Assembly: GCA_019359355.1 (NCBI GenBank)
Contig: JAHHHM010000001.1
Span: 124,001-188,000 of the forward strand
Reading direction: 5' to 3'
DNA length: 64,000 nt
DNA from: Microcoleus vaginatus WJT46-NPBG5
Lineage (GTDB): Bacteria; Cyanobacteriota; Cyanobacteriia; Cyanobacteriales; Oscillatoriaceae
Made by a program: the position numbers and the translations under genes. Shown in pieces: positions 1 to 9,217 of the stretch (within the stretch, counting starts at the first letter, position 1; the number at the start of each line of letters is the position of its first letter). Below the pieces are notes generated by a model. The model was not told the DNA's origin and did no database searches. It saw only the letters and a list, made by a program, of their open reading frames with translations.

Positions 1-963
1 ATGAGAGGAATTTAAAAAATCATCTGCAACATCTTGTTGATAAAGATTTCCATCGAAACCATCTTTTCTGGCATAATTTGTTAAGCGCATTACCTCTGCT
101 AATATTTGCAAATGACGATTGCTGCCAAATTCAAGAACGTCTAAATTAACATTTGATAGCAGTTTTAAGGCAAAGGCAATCAGTGTGCCTCCAGAACTCG
201 GCGGAGGATTTGTTAGTAAAGTATTGCCTCGATAATTTATAATCAGCGGGGATCTTTCGATAACGCGATAATTTTTTAAGTCTTCTAAGGTTAAATGCCC
301 TCCTTGATCTTGGCAATCTTTAACAAGCTGATGAGCGATTTCGCCTTCGTAAAATTCTCTGGCTCCTTTTTCTGATAAGTAAGTTAATGTATTGGCAAAG
401 TGTTGGAATGATAAGAGTTCGCCGGCTTGAATAAGCGTGCCGGTGGGGGCATATATTTGGCGGCTTTCTTCATAAGCCAGCAGAATAGGGCTGAGGAGTG
501 TTAAGCAGTAAGCTTGAAAATCGTTGAGTTCTATGCCTTTTTGTGCGTAATGAATTGCCGGCTCTGCAACGGCTTTCAAAGGTAATCTGCCTAACTTTTT
601 TTGAACGTAAAACACCCCAGCAAGATTGGCCGGCACTGCCATAGAACCAAGCCCAATATGAAATTCTTGCACGGCTCCGCCAAAATTCACTTCAATCGGA
701 GCAAAACTTAATTCTGACTCAGGTTTTTTTCGACGTGGGGTTTGGGTGAAAAAATCAAACAAAATATTTTGATTATCTTGCGTGTGTGCTAAAAGAAATC
801 CTCCACCGGCAGCCGAGGTCAAGGCAGATTCAGTAACAAAAGATGCTAGGATTGCAGCGGCTGCGGCATCAAAAGCATTGCCGCCTTGGCGCAACATTTC
901 AACACCGGCTTCTGCTGTTTTTGGGTGGCCGGCTGCAATAACGCCACGAGTTTTTTTATGCAT
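1..963 (-). CDS. ggt: Gamma-glutamyltransferase, N-terminal part (cut by window edge)
   Basis: The N-terminal 321 codons of a gamma-glutamyltransferase, the Ntn-hydrolase that cleaves or transfers the gamma-glutamyl group of glutathione and its conjugates. The frame opens at ATG 963 (MHKKTRGVIAAG) and shows the family blocks EMLRQGGNAFDAA, SAAGGGFLLAH and TNPPPSSGG. The self-cleaving threonine that becomes the small-subunit nucleophile lies beyond the left edge, so activity cannot be judged. No signal peptide is visible at this start, whereas many family members are exported; either the protein is cytoplasmic or the start lies elsewhere. It follows the mscS-like gene on the same strand after 112 bp. 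Confidence 0.9.
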   Translation of the reverse strand, partial: MHKKTRGVIAAGHPKTAEAGVEMLRQGGNAFDAAAAAILASFVTESALTSAAGGGFLLAHTQDNQNILFDFFTQTPRRKKPESELSFAPIEVNFGGAVQEFHIGLGSMAVPANLAGVFYVQKKLGRLPLKAVAEPAIHYAQKGIELNDFQAYCLTLLSPILLAYEESRQIYAPTGTLIQAGELLSFQHFANTLTYLSEKGAREFYEGEIAHQLVKDCQDQGGHLTLEDLKNYRVIERSPLIINYRGNTLLTNPPPSSGGTLIAFALKLLSNVNLDVLEFGSNRHLQILAEVMRLTNYARKDGFDGNLYQQDVADDFLNSSH

Positions 964-1075
964 AGATAGTAATTTTTCCTTTTTCTGCTTGTCTGGGTTC
1001 TGCAATCTCTAAATATTGGTATAAGCCAGCCATATCCGCTCTTACTGGAAACTCTTGAGATGACAAGGCGTACTT

Positions 1076-2878
1076 TTAATCCCGCTCAATTCTATCGTGT
1101 TCTGCCTTCTTTCTCACATCAGATGTTCCGTTTTGCTGATTTCCTAAGCGTTCTAACAAACGTGATAAAATCCGCTCCAATTCAGGCGACAAACTTAAAG
1201 GAAAATCTTCAGAATGCAAATGTAAGTCTCGCTGTGGGAAGGGAATTTGGATATCTCGCTGCCGGAAAATTTCTTCAATGCGAAAATAAATATCGCTTTT
1301 GAGAATATATTGCTTACTCGGTTCTTTCGTCCACACAAGCAATTCAAAATTTAAATAACTCTCCCCAAAGTCTTTAAATAAAATTTGGGGGGCGGGAAAT
1401 GGCAAAACACCTTCATGATCTCTAGTCGCATCCAACAGCGCTAGTTTAACACGATCAATATCTGAACCGTAGGCCACACCAACCGGCAACTTCAACCGTG
1501 AAACTGGATTGTGATGACTCCAGTTAATCACTTCGGTTTCTAAAAAGCGAGAATTTGGCACAATAATAGAAACATTATTGAGCGTTCGGATCAGGGTGCT
1601 GCGTGCCCCTATTCGTTCGACTGTGCCCATGTAGGTTCCAACCTCAATAAAATCTCCGACCTGAATTGGACGCTCAAAAATTAAGACTAAACCACTACCA
1701 AAGTTTTTAGCAATATCCTGAAAACCAAAACCAATCCCAACGCCTAGCGCGCTGGCAAGAATGGTTAAGGAACTAATATCTAACCCCCAAATTTGCAGCA
1801 CAACAAGGGTGCCTAAAATAATTAAGCTATATTTAATAATGACGGCAACGGCTTCTTGTGCGCCCCGATTAAAGCCGGTGAGTCCCAAAATCCGAGATCG
1901 TACCAGATTGGTGGCGATTCCAGAAATAAAAACGACTCCAAAAAGTAGAGCCATTAAAATGAGGAGATCCGTCACCGTGTAATCGTTTTGACTAAGGGTG
2001 AGGATCGGGGAAGTAAACGTTGCACCCAAACTATTTGTGAGCCGATAAATCCATTGACGCGTTAGGGGAAATAGATTGGTGATATTAAAAATTGTGGCTA
2101 ACCATAAACCCATCCGCGCACTCGCTAGGGTGAGGTTAAGCAATACATCCATCAATTTATGAGAGTCTGGACTGGAATTTGCCGGCACCGGCATCACTCT
2201 TTGCAATCCTGAAACGATATAATGCCGCCAAATATGCCCTAAAAACCAGTGAAGCGCCAGCGCAAACATGACCATCGCGCCAACTTGAATTAACGCTTGT
2301 TGGATAAAGTCGGCACTGCGTTCTTGCTGAGCTTGTTGGAGTGCTTGCTGAATTTGTTTCGCCCAAATATCAGCTTGTTCTGTTGGCGTCATGCCGTCAA
2401 TTGCATCGAGTTGGGTGACCGTCAGCAAATACTGGTCATTCAGTAAAATTGTTGGTAATTGGTTACGTTCTTCCACCTTTACTGTCACCGGCACGGAAGA
2501 TTGAGCTGCCTGTTTCAGTTGAGTATTAATCCACTCAGCGCGAAATTCGGCTGGATAATCTCCCGCTTGACTGAGTAAAAAAAGTTCTCGACCGTCTAAA
2601 ATGATCGGAGCCTTGGAAACTGACGTAGTTATTTTTTTGACTCGTTCGGGGCTTTTGGCAGCTAGCAACTCACCTGAATAATCTTGCGGGTGACTGATTA
2701 AAGAAAGTTCCGATCTTGGCGAAGCTACAGTGGCACTGAAGGCTGTCATCGGAACGCTTTTCCCTTGGGCGATTGCAGGCGACCAGCTCAATACCCCCAT
2801 AAGCAACGCTATGATAATTCCAGCAAGACAGCAGGCCGGAAAAAGCCAAAATTGATGACGGTTTCGATTGTTTTTCAC
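1076..2878 (-). CDS. MscS-family mechanosensitive ion channel, large form
   Basis: A 600-residue inner-membrane channel of the MscS superfamily, which opens under membrane tension to release ions and solutes during hypo-osmotic shock. It begins with GTG 2878 behind GGAG. A signal peptide spans about residues 1-38 (cut near AIAQG), followed by a periplasmic extension to about 190 and several membrane helices. The pore helix and beta domain start near 370: LGVGIGFGFQDIAKN, then FERPIQVGDFIEVG and VPNSRFL. It is about twice the length of E. coli MscS because of the N-terminal extension. The C-terminal tail is charged and probably cytoplasmic. The ion or solute preference cannot be read from sequence. 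Confidence 0.92.
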   Translation of the reverse strand: MKNNRNRHQFWLFPACCLAGIIIALLMGVLSWSPAIAQGKSVPMTAFSATVASPRSELSLISHPQDYSGELLAAKSPERVKKITTSVSKAPIILDGRELFLLSQAGDYPAEFRAEWINTQLKQAAQSSVPVTVKVEERNQLPTILLNDQYLLTVTQLDAIDGMTPTEQADIWAKQIQQALQQAQQERSADFIQQALIQVGAMVMFALALHWFLGHIWRHYIVSGLQRVMPVPANSSPDSHKLMDVLLNLTLASARMGLWLATIFNITNLFPLTRQWIYRLTNSLGATFTSPILTLSQNDYTVTDLLILMALLFGVVFISGIATNLVRSRILGLTGFNRGAQEAVAVIIKYSLIILGTLVVLQIWGLDISSLTILASALGVGIGFGFQDIAKNFGSGLVLIFERPIQVGDFIEVGTYMGTVERIGARSTLIRTLNNVSIIVPNSRFLETEVINWSHHNPVSRLKLPVGVAYGSDIDRVKLALLDATRDHEGVLPFPAPQILFKDFGESYLNFELLVWTKEPSKQYILKSDIYFRIEEIFRQRDIQIPFPQRDLHLHSEDFPLSLSPELERILSRLLERLGNQQNGTSDVRKKAEHDRIERD

Positions 2879-2899
2879 GTAGATGCTCCTACCTGTATA

Positions 2900-2932
2900 G
2901 GGACTAGGGGCTAAAGACTAGGGACTAGGGGC
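2900..2932. repeat. Degenerate heptanucleotide repeat (STRR-type)
   Basis: Short tandem units related to GGGACTA and GGGGCTA sit 22 bp upstream of the mscS-like start codon. The same unit family recurs at 28113-28147 and, inverted, near 28172. Short tandemly repeated heptamers of this kind are well known from filamentous cyanobacteria. The rest of the 2879-3252 gap shows no gene and presumably carries the promoters of the two divergent genes. Confidence 0.7.
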
Positions 2933-3252
2933 AAATGGGGCGCATGGCTAAGGCACAAAGTCTGCGAGCACAGGCCGTTATCGTTGTAGGGTTAAGACAG
3001 CCGGCTTTCTCGGCAGCAACAATTCACGGAAAATGATAACACTTCTCTAAAACCAAAAGATTTCTTATTTTAAAGGTTAGCAGAACGAGGGCTATTGATA
3101 ACCCTTCACTTTATCAATAACCAAAGAAAAAATTTTGAATGGAACCCCCCAAAGATAGGAATTCGGCAGCTTATAAGATAAGCATTTAGAGGGACGCCAG
3201 TAGCGCTATCATTTGATTCTCTTAAAAGAGGTGAGTATTTGAGGGTTGGAAG

Positions 3253-3483
3253 ATGCAAAAGCAATTGAATGAAAATCCTAGCAAAACAGATGGCAGTAGA
3301 AAAAATCTAATTAATAGCCTGCTTACAGGTTTGATTGTTGGGGTCATTGCCGGTGCCCCTTTGGGTTGGTTTGTCCATCAGTTTTATGCTGAGCGGCGGT
3401 TAGCTGAAGTTTTGATTTGCCGGGAGAAACATAGAAACCAGCCTGAAGCAAGGTTGCAGGAGATTTGCGGGTCTAGGTTCTAG
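3253..3483 (+). CDS. Small single-pass membrane protein, unknown function
   Basis: A 76-residue protein with a polar N-terminus (1-20), one clear hydrophobic helix (about 22-43, LLTGLIVGVIAGAPLGWF) and a basic, charged C-terminus with two cysteines (ICREKHR and EICGSRF). A purine-rich stretch (GAGGGTTGGAAG) precedes the ATG. I do not recognise a named family. The two cysteines after the membrane segment and the glycine-rich helix are the only notable traits. It stands alone, about 200 bp before an EamA-type transporter on the same strand. Confidence 0.6.
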   Translation: MQKQLNENPSKTDGSRKNLINSLLTGLIVGVIAGAPLGWFVHQFYAERRLAEVLICREKHRNQPEARLQEICGSRF

Positions 3484-3685
3484 AAATCAATTAAAGAATC
3501 GCCGGCTCAGAGTTGCTTCTTGACACAAAGAAGAAATCCGGGTTTGCTAGCAGAAATAGCTAAGAATTCCTCAAATCTGCCTGTGGTTTCCTCTGGGGAC
3601 TTGGCGCTAACTTTTGTGTAACTCTGGGTTAAAAAAGCGCTCAGAATCAGACAAAATAGAAGAATTTGGCATAGGAATTGAGTAG

Positions 3686-4603
3686 ATGAGCCTAGCCGAG
3701 CCACCGGCTCGTTGGCAAGTGGGGCTGGTTCTGATGGCTGGAATTTTGGCCATCTCGACGGCGGCAATTTTTATCCGGCTGGCAATTGCAGCAGCCGGCA
3801 CGGGAGGCGTAGGGTTCAGTCTGGTTTTGGCGGCTTCTCGTCTGGCGCTTGCCGGCCTGATTTTGCTGCCAACGTGGCGACGCATTCAGTTTAATCGGCT
3901 AGATCGGGGTGCTTTGCGTTTTGCCGGCATGGCGGGGTTTTTTCTGGCGCTGCACTTTGCCACCTGGATTACTTCGCTTTCTTACACCTCAATTGCAGCC
4001 TCTACCGCCCTCGTCACAACCAATCCGGTTTGGGTGGCGATTCTTTCGTGGCTATGGTTTAAGGAGAAACCCACCGCGCAACAAGCAGTTGGTATTGCGA
4101 TTGCTTTCGCCGGCGGCTTGTGTATCGGTTTGGGAGATGCGGGTTCGGCTGATGCCGGCAGCAACTCGCTATGGGGGGATTTTCTGGCGCTGCTGGGTTC
4201 GGTCGCCATTAGCCTGTATTTGCTTTTGGGGCGAGAGGCGCAGCGGCAAGGACTGAGCATCGGGGGATACGTGGCGGTGGCTTACACGGTTGCAGCGCTA
4301 GTGCTTTTGCCGCTGCCGCCGATGTTTGGAGCCGGCTACATCGGTTATCCAAAAGAGGTTTATCTCTACCTGCTGTTGATGGCCATTTTTCCGCAGTTGA
4401 TTGGCCACACCAGTTTTAACTGGGCAGTGGTCTGGATTTCACCAACATTTGTGACATTAGCAATTTTATTTGAGCCGGTGGGTTCGAGTCTCCTCGGCTC
4501 TCTGCTATTTGGGGAAGTGCCGCCAGTGCCGGTTCTGGGAGGTGCAGCAGTTTTGCTTGCCGGTGTGGCGATTGCAGCCTTAGGCGCTAGGAAAGAGTGC
4601 TGA
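3686..4603 (+). CDS. EamA/DMT-family transporter
   Basis: A 305-residue, ten-helix membrane protein of the drug/metabolite transporter superfamily, with the usual two EamA repeats: residues about 15-150, including ALHFATWITSLSYTS and STALVTTNPVWVAIL, and about 165-300, including ISPTFVTLAILFEPVGSSL. Members export amino acids, purines or other small metabolites; the substrate cannot be read from sequence. The second half is typical in carrying a conserved proline-containing helix pair. The gene is flanked by unrelated genes on the same strand, with 160 bp before the HAD gene, so it may be its own transcription unit. Confidence 0.88.
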   Translation: MSLAEPPARWQVGLVLMAGILAISTAAIFIRLAIAAAGTGGVGFSLVLAASRLALAGLILLPTWRRIQFNRLDRGALRFAGMAGFFLALHFATWITSLSYTSIAASTALVTTNPVWVAILSWLWFKEKPTAQQAVGIAIAFAGGLCIGLGDAGSADAGSNSLWGDFLALLGSVAISLYLLLGREAQRQGLSIGGYVAVAYTVAALVLLPLPPMFGAGYIGYPKEVYLYLLLMAIFPQLIGHTSFNWAVVWISPTFVTLAILFEPVGSSLLGSLLFGEVPPVPVLGGAAVLLAGVAIAALGARKEC

Positions 4604-4762
4604 GGGGGAGAGAGATTAATTGCGGTGATTTTAGCAAACTCAATCTCAGCCGGCATTCCCATAAATGAGGAATGGTGCGGAATTTAACTTGCGTGTTGCT
4701 AATTCCAGGCGATAATTAGCCTCGGTATTCGGTATAAAGACTTAAGGGATGGGTGAGGAACG

Positions 4763-5425
4763 ATGCTGGCGGCAATACTTTTTGATCTCGATGGAACTCT
4801 GGCAAATACTGACCCGATCCACTTCTTAACTTGGCAAGAATTGCTGAGAACCTATGATTTAGAAATAGATGAGACGTTTTATAAAACTCGGATTAGCGGT
4901 CGTCTCAATCCGGTGATTGTTCAAGATATCTTGCCACACTTGACCGCATCTGAAGGCAAGCGGGTTGCGGATGAAAAAGAGGCTCATTTCCGCCTGCTGG
5001 CAACGGAACTTCAATGTTTGCCTGGGCTTCTTGATGTGCTTGCTTGGACAGATGAGTGCCGACTACAACGGGCGCTTGTGACGAATGCCCCGCGTGCCAA
5101 TGCTGAGTTTATGCTGGAAGTTTTGGAACTGATCGAAATTTTCCCGTTGGTAATCTTAGCGGAAGATGCGCCGGCAGGAAAGCCCGATCCCGCTCCCTAT
5201 CTATTGGCGCTGAGCCGTTTGGGTGTGAAGCCAGAAGAGGCGCTTGCCTTTGAAGATTCTCCCTCTGGAATTCGTTCCGCTGTGGCTGCCGGTATTTATA
5301 CAGTTGGCGTTGCTTCCACGCATCCTTCGCAAAACCTCTTCGATGCCGGTGCGACAATGGTGATTCCTGATTTCACAGATCCTCAACTGTGGTCGTTCTT
5401 GCAATCTTCTGATCTCGCCGGCTGA
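4763..5425 (+). CDS. HAD-superfamily sugar-phosphatase / beta-phosphoglucomutase-like protein
   Basis: A 220-residue haloacid dehalogenase hydrolase of subfamily IA. Motif I is FDLDGTLANTD (nucleophile Asp, near residue 8), motif II is VTNAPRA, and motifs III/IV are GKPDPAPYLLAL and FEDSPSGIRSA. A helical cap (about 18-80) follows motif I, as in phosphoglycolate phosphatases and beta-phosphoglucomutases. Likely role: dephosphorylation or phosphate transfer on a small phosphorylated metabolite in the cytoplasm. The gene stands alone, with a hairpin about 155 bp downstream. Confidence 0.88.
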   Translation: MLAAILFDLDGTLANTDPIHFLTWQELLRTYDLEIDETFYKTRISGRLNPVIVQDILPHLTASEGKRVADEKEAHFRLLATELQCLPGLLDVLAWTDECRLQRALVTNAPRANAEFMLEVLELIEIFPLVILAEDAPAGKPDPAPYLLALSRLGVKPEEALAFEDSPSGIRSAVAAGIYTVGVASTHPSQNLFDAGATMVIPDFTDPQLWSFLQSSDLAG

Positions 5426-5863
5426 TGGGCGATTGCCGGTTTAACTTGCCTGTTGCAATTGAAGGAAAGAGGCAAAGGGGATCAGAAATCGAGGGTAGTT
5501 TTCCCCGTTTGGGGATCATGGGAGAGAAATTTGCTTGATCCGAGCAAGTTTGGATTGTAACTTATGAATTTTGCTTGGAGGCTTAGCGGGTCTAAGCCTT
5601 TCCCTAAAAGCGTTTCAGTTTTTTATGGCTTTATTCGTCAATTTCCTTAATTAACCGGACACTATCATATAAATGGGATAAAAAATGCCATTTTGGCAGA
5701 TTGTAAATCTTATAAGCGATTGCAATTTTTTCTATTACAGCTTCTTATAAACTTTAAACAATAGAATTTCTTTATCTTTTTACCTCTTTTTTGATAACTA
5801 GAACACTTCTTGCTCGAAAAAAAAGCTTCATAGTATAAACATCACTTTCGAGCGATAACTTTT
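5426..5863. other. Intergenic stretch with one hairpin
   Basis: 438 bp without a gene. A 7-bp perfect hairpin (GGCTTAG / CTAAGCC, 5580-5598) followed by TTTCCC could end transcription from the HAD gene. The remainder is AT-rich and probably carries the promoter of the small Cys-rich protein at 5864. Nothing else is recognisable. Confidence 0.5.
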
Positions 5864-6079
5864 ATGCAATCCAGTAGCTCTTGTACTTCCACTTGTCGCA
5901 ATTGCCGGTTCTACACGATCGAAGGACGCCGAGGGGGTCACTGCCAGCAACTCGATGTGCCGGTGCAAGGAAGCTGGAAGTCTTGTTCCTTAGCCATGCA
6001 ACCTTTTGCGCCGGCATGGGAGAATCTGGAAGAGATTATGCTCTGGCCGCAAGAAAGTTTGATGCAGCAGCCGGCATGA
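5864..6079 (+). CDS. Small cysteine-rich protein, unknown function
   Basis: A 71-residue protein with five cysteines in its first half, spaced CTSTCRNC, then HC and SC (near residues 7, 11, 14, 28 and 41). The pattern suggests metal binding or a compact disulfide/zinc fold in the cytoplasm. The C-terminal half is free of cysteine and rich in Trp, Glu and Gln (AWENLEEIMLWPQ). I do not recognise a characterised family. The overlapping frame at 5881-6096 has no such pattern and is taken as a shadow. Confidence 0.65.
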   Translation: MQSSSSCTSTCRNCRFYTIEGRRGGHCQQLDVPVQGSWKSCSLAMQPFAPAWENLEEIMLWPQESLMQQPA

Positions 6080-6150
6080 GGATGATGCCGCTGTGAAGCC
6101 TGCCGGTGCCGGCTAATAGCAAATTCGGTTTACCTAGACTTTTGATCAAG

Positions 6151-6807
6151 TTAAAAGGTGTGAGGATTTTGAGCCGGCATTTCAAATAACCGTTTGATTA
6201 AATATAAGCTGTAAAACAATGTTTCTCGTCTCAAAAACTCCATCTGAGCCGACAGACTTTGATATCGCGTTGTTGGCGTTGGGGATGAATTCGCTTTCAT
6301 GTCTAAATCTTCCGCCATTCGCATCGCTCGTTTCATGTGCAACGGATCGCTGACAATTAAAAATTGACTTAACTGATTATTTTCAGCTTCTTGTTTCGCA
6401 TAATAAAGATTTTGAAACGTTGTTCGTGATTGCGTTTCCGTGAAAATATTTTCCGCAGCAACTCCCCGCTCAATTGCATAATCTTTTGCCACAATTGATT
6501 CTGCTTGCTCGGTTACTTCCCCTTGTCCGCCGGTGAAGATAATATTTTTAACTTGATTCCTTTTATAGAGAGTAATGGCATGATTGATGCGCTCTCTAAA
6601 AACGGGTGACGGTTCTGTATCCCAAACTGCCGCACCCAAGACAATGGCTGCATCTGCTGACTCAGTTGTTGTTTGTGTGCCGTAAAAATAGATGCTGCCG
6701 GCTAAATATCCAATCCAAAGAATAAAAGTAGCAATTCCTAGAATTGCCACTCTTGCCAATCTGCGTTTCAGCCGCTTAACTTTTCTTGGGGATGTAGCTA
6801 ACTTCAT
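6151..6807 (-). CDS. YdcF/SanA-like (DUF218) membrane-anchored protein
   Basis: A 218-residue DUF218 protein. It has a basic N-terminus (RKVKRLKRRLARV) and one membrane helix (about 20-42). The extracytoplasmic DUF218 domain shows DAAIVLGAAVWDT, VKNIIFTGGQGE, ESIVAKDYAIERGV and FLIVSDPLHMKRAMRMA. Relatives such as SanA and ElyC affect envelope integrity, and YdcF binds S-adenosylmethionine; the exact activity here is unknown. It lies 23 bp downstream of the serine hydrolase gene on the same strand, so the two are probably co-transcribed. Confidence 0.88.
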   Translation of the reverse strand: MKLATSPRKVKRLKRRLARVAILGIATFILWIGYLAGSIYFYGTQTTTESADAAIVLGAAVWDTEPSPVFRERINHAITLYKRNQVKNIIFTGGQGEVTEQAESIVAKDYAIERGVAAENIFTETQSRTTFQNLYYAKQEAENNQLSQFLIVSDPLHMKRAMRMAEDLDMKANSSPTPTTRYQSLSAQMEFLRRETLFYSLYLIKRLFEMPAQNPHTF

Positions 6808-6830
6808 TTTTTAAGATTTAAAAAATTATT

Positions 6831-7952
6831 TCAATAATCTATCATCGAAAAAGAAAAGGCCGGATGCTGTCCCCCAATTGCCAACCGAACAATATTTTCA
6901 CAGATTCTCAAGCCGTTTTCACTGTTAGTTAAAATAACCATTCCAGTTTTAAATCTTTTGGAACCTAACGTAAAGCTTTTGAAGATACCACTATCTCCCC
7001 AGTGCCAGAAAAAATCGCCATCATTGGTGCGTTCCAACCCCCAACCGAGACCCCAACCCAAAGACTGGCTAATTCCGCTGTTTTGTTGCAGCATTTTATT
7101 TAAACTTTGTTCATTGAGTCGGAAAGGATCATTCACTGCCGGTTTCATCATGGCGATTAAAAATTTCGCGTAGTCGGTAGCTGTTGTGCGTAAACTGCCG
7201 GCACCGTTTGCTTGAGAGGGTTTACCAACAGGAAACGGAACACCATCCCTATCATGTCCATTTGCGCTTGAAGATTGGTAAGAACTTTTCCAAATATAAC
7301 TGCTGTTCGTCATACCGAGAGGTGCGAAGACATTGCGGGTTACATATTCATTAAACGGTTGCTTTGTTATGCGTTCTATAACACTTTGTAAATAAAGGAA
7401 GCCTTCACTTGAATAACTGAATTTTGCACCAGGAGTAAACTCTACCCACACCGGCTCGTCCCCACTCCAGTTCGGAAACCCTGTTTTATGACATAACACT
7501 AACCGCGCTGTAATTTTCCAAATTCTGGGATCAGAAATGTAAGGTTTAGCCGTATAATTTGTTAAAGGAGCGTCGAGGTCTAATTCACCCCGCTCGTAGA
7601 GTTTCATAGCAGCATAAGCTAACACCGGCTTGCTTAAAGAAGCGGCAGCAAATACAGTATTTTCGTTAACAGGTTGCCCACTGTCTGTATTTTTAACTCC
7701 GAAGCCGCGACTCCACAGTATTTCCCCATCCCTAACCACCGCAACGGCAACACCGGGAACACCGGCTCTTTGCATGAGTTGAGGGATTTGCTGTTGAAGA
7801 CCGGCAATTAATTTTTCTGCCGGCGTATTGGTTTTTAACTGTCCTGAAGCGCGAGAATTACATCCCAGGCTCACCAAACCAAACGTCGAAAGGCCAAGAA
7901 TTCCAGTTTTACTGTGCTTAAGAAACTGCCGGCGAGAAATATGTTTAGACAT
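6831..7952 (-). CDS. Beta-lactamase-family serine hydrolase, lipoprotein-like
   Basis: A 373-residue serine hydrolase of the class C beta-lactamase/esterase/DD-peptidase group. I place the start at ATG 7952 because AGGA lies 9 nt upstream; a TTG at 7961 is the alternative. The N-terminus SRRQFLKHSKTG is a twin-arginine signal, and SLGC forms a lipobox-like site. The catalytic SxxK is SLSK (in FAAASLSKPVLAY), the Tyr motif is YSS (in KFSYSSEGF), and HWGDSG replaces the KTG box. It probably acts outside the cytoplasmic membrane on a peptide or ester; an antibiotic target is not implied. Confidence 0.87.
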   Translation of the reverse strand: MSKHISRRQFLKHSKTGILGLSTFGLVSLGCNSRASGQLKTNTPAEKLIAGLQQQIPQLMQRAGVPGVAVAVVRDGEILWSRGFGVKNTDSGQPVNENTVFAAASLSKPVLAYAAMKLYERGELDLDAPLTNYTAKPYISDPRIWKITARLVLCHKTGFPNWSGDEPVWVEFTPGAKFSYSSEGFLYLQSVIERITKQPFNEYVTRNVFAPLGMTNSSYIWKSSYQSSSANGHDRDGVPFPVGKPSQANGAGSLRTTATDYAKFLIAMMKPAVNDPFRLNEQSLNKMLQQNSGISQSLGWGLGWGLERTNDGDFFWHWGDSGIFKSFTLGSKRFKTGMVILTNSENGLRICENIVRLAIGGQHPAFSFSMIDY

Positions 7953-8093
7953 TGCTATCAATCCTAAATACCTGTTAAGTTTCCTAAAAATATTATGTTA
8001 GCAAATAAAAAAACAGCGCTAGCCGTTGCACCGAGATCAGAATTCAATCATTTCTTATGAGGCAAGCAAGATGCCTGCCTCACAAGAATTTCT

Positions 8094-8777
8094 TTAAATG
8101 AATTTCAGCGCTTTCGTAAGCGTTCGCATATGATTTTTATCAGCAACTAAGACAAAATTATTGTATCGACTTCCAGAAATTTCTATGAGTCGAGGAGCTT
8201 TAACAATGAGCTGAGCTTGGTTCAGCATGGTTTTATCTTGATCTGGTGAAGGCCAAATCAAACAGGCTTGCTGTCCTTGAATTTTTAGTTTTTCGATACG
8301 AGGTTTTGAGCCATAAGGTTTAAGTTTATGGTTCGCTTCTTCAGCACACAAAGCCTCAAAAGCAATTCCTCCGCTCTGGCTAGCAGACATCATAAAAAAG
8401 CCATCTGCGCTACCATAGCGCGTGTTAAAAGTATCATAACCTTCTATTAGTTTCCAATGACTTGGATATTGCAAGGAAGCGCGGAAAGTGGAGCTGGTAA
8501 ATGTTTTTTGACGCTTATTTGCAATCTTTGAATAAGATAATTTTTGAGTTTGCTCCTTGTTTGGTGGAGATGTATTCTCACCCTGAGTCATTTCAGAAAT
8601 AGATTGCATAGAATCGGGAGCGGCAACTGCAACATTGAACAGCATAAAACTTGTGCCGGCAGACAAAATTCCAGCCAACAAAAAAGTAGGGATTAACCTA
8701 TGGGGAGAAAAGGAAAACTTCTCGCCGCTTATTTTCCGAAAATAGTCAGACTCAATCTTTTTCCAGGAAAAGTTCAT
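8094..8777 (-). CDS. Membrane-anchored protein with PsbP/DcrB-like outer domain
   Basis: A 227-residue protein starting at ATG 8777. It has a cytoplasmic head, one membrane segment (about 28-50, LIPTFLLAGILSAGTSFM) and a linker. The globular domain (about 95-227) begins FRASLQYPSHWKLIEG. The YPSHWK opening followed by beta-strands and a final helix resembles the PsbP/DcrB-like fold seen in many cyanobacterial lipoproteins; this is an impression, not a firm family call. Two cysteines (CAEEA, ACLIWP) may pair. It is alone on this strand, with 141 bp before the serine hydrolase. Confidence 0.6.
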   Translation of the reverse strand: MNFSWKKIESDYFRKISGEKFSFSPHRLIPTFLLAGILSAGTSFMLFNVAVAAPDSMQSISEMTQGENTSPPNKEQTQKLSYSKIANKRQKTFTSSTFRASLQYPSHWKLIEGYDTFNTRYGSADGFFMMSASQSGGIAFEALCAEEANHKLKPYGSKPRIEKLKIQGQQACLIWPSPDQDKTMLNQAQLIVKAPRLIEISGSRYNNFVLVADKNHMRTLTKALKFI

Positions 8778-9217
8778 AAATCATTTACCTTCGATTAAAA
8801 GATGGGACTGATTCTCGCTCAGCAAGTTTCCAAATCCGAAAAATTTCTGAACTTGCTTGATTACCAGTCTGGCTGTCGTGCCTGTTTTCACAACGATTAA
8901 AATCTTAAAAATTCGGAAAACGTTGCTAAAGCTAGCCACTTTTTTAAGTGTCTGTCTAACTTTTGCAATTATCCGGAATTTGCCTAAGCCGGCATGAATT
9001 TAATAAATTTGCTCAATTTAAATAATACAAATAAATAATCGATTCAGTCAAAGAAAGTTTAACTTAAAATTTATTGAGTGAAGGGAAATGAGCGCTTAAA
9101 TTCGTCGCGAAAAAATTCTAGGCGTTTAATAAAGGTTTGCTAAGTCTTTACCGACTTTTACAGAATAGTTGCTAGGTGGATAGCCTTCACGTCTCCACCT
9201 AGCTATCAACTACGCTT
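8778..9217. other. Intergenic stretch between DAHP synthase and PsbP-like gene
   Basis: 440 bp without an open frame of note. The distal end carries the hairpin listed separately (9166-9212). The part next to 8777 must hold the promoter of the minus-strand gene. The middle is AT-rich and featureless to my reading. Confidence 0.5.
9166..9212 (-). terminator. Strong hairpin after the DAHP synthase gene
   Basis: Arms TAGTTG-CTAGGTGGA (9166-9180) and TCCACCTAG-CTAT-CAACTA (9194-9212) pair over 15 bp with a 4-nt bulge and a 13-nt loop, 5 bp past the stop codon. No clean T-run follows on the minus strand, so it could stabilise the mRNA end rather than terminate on its own. Confidence 0.6.
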
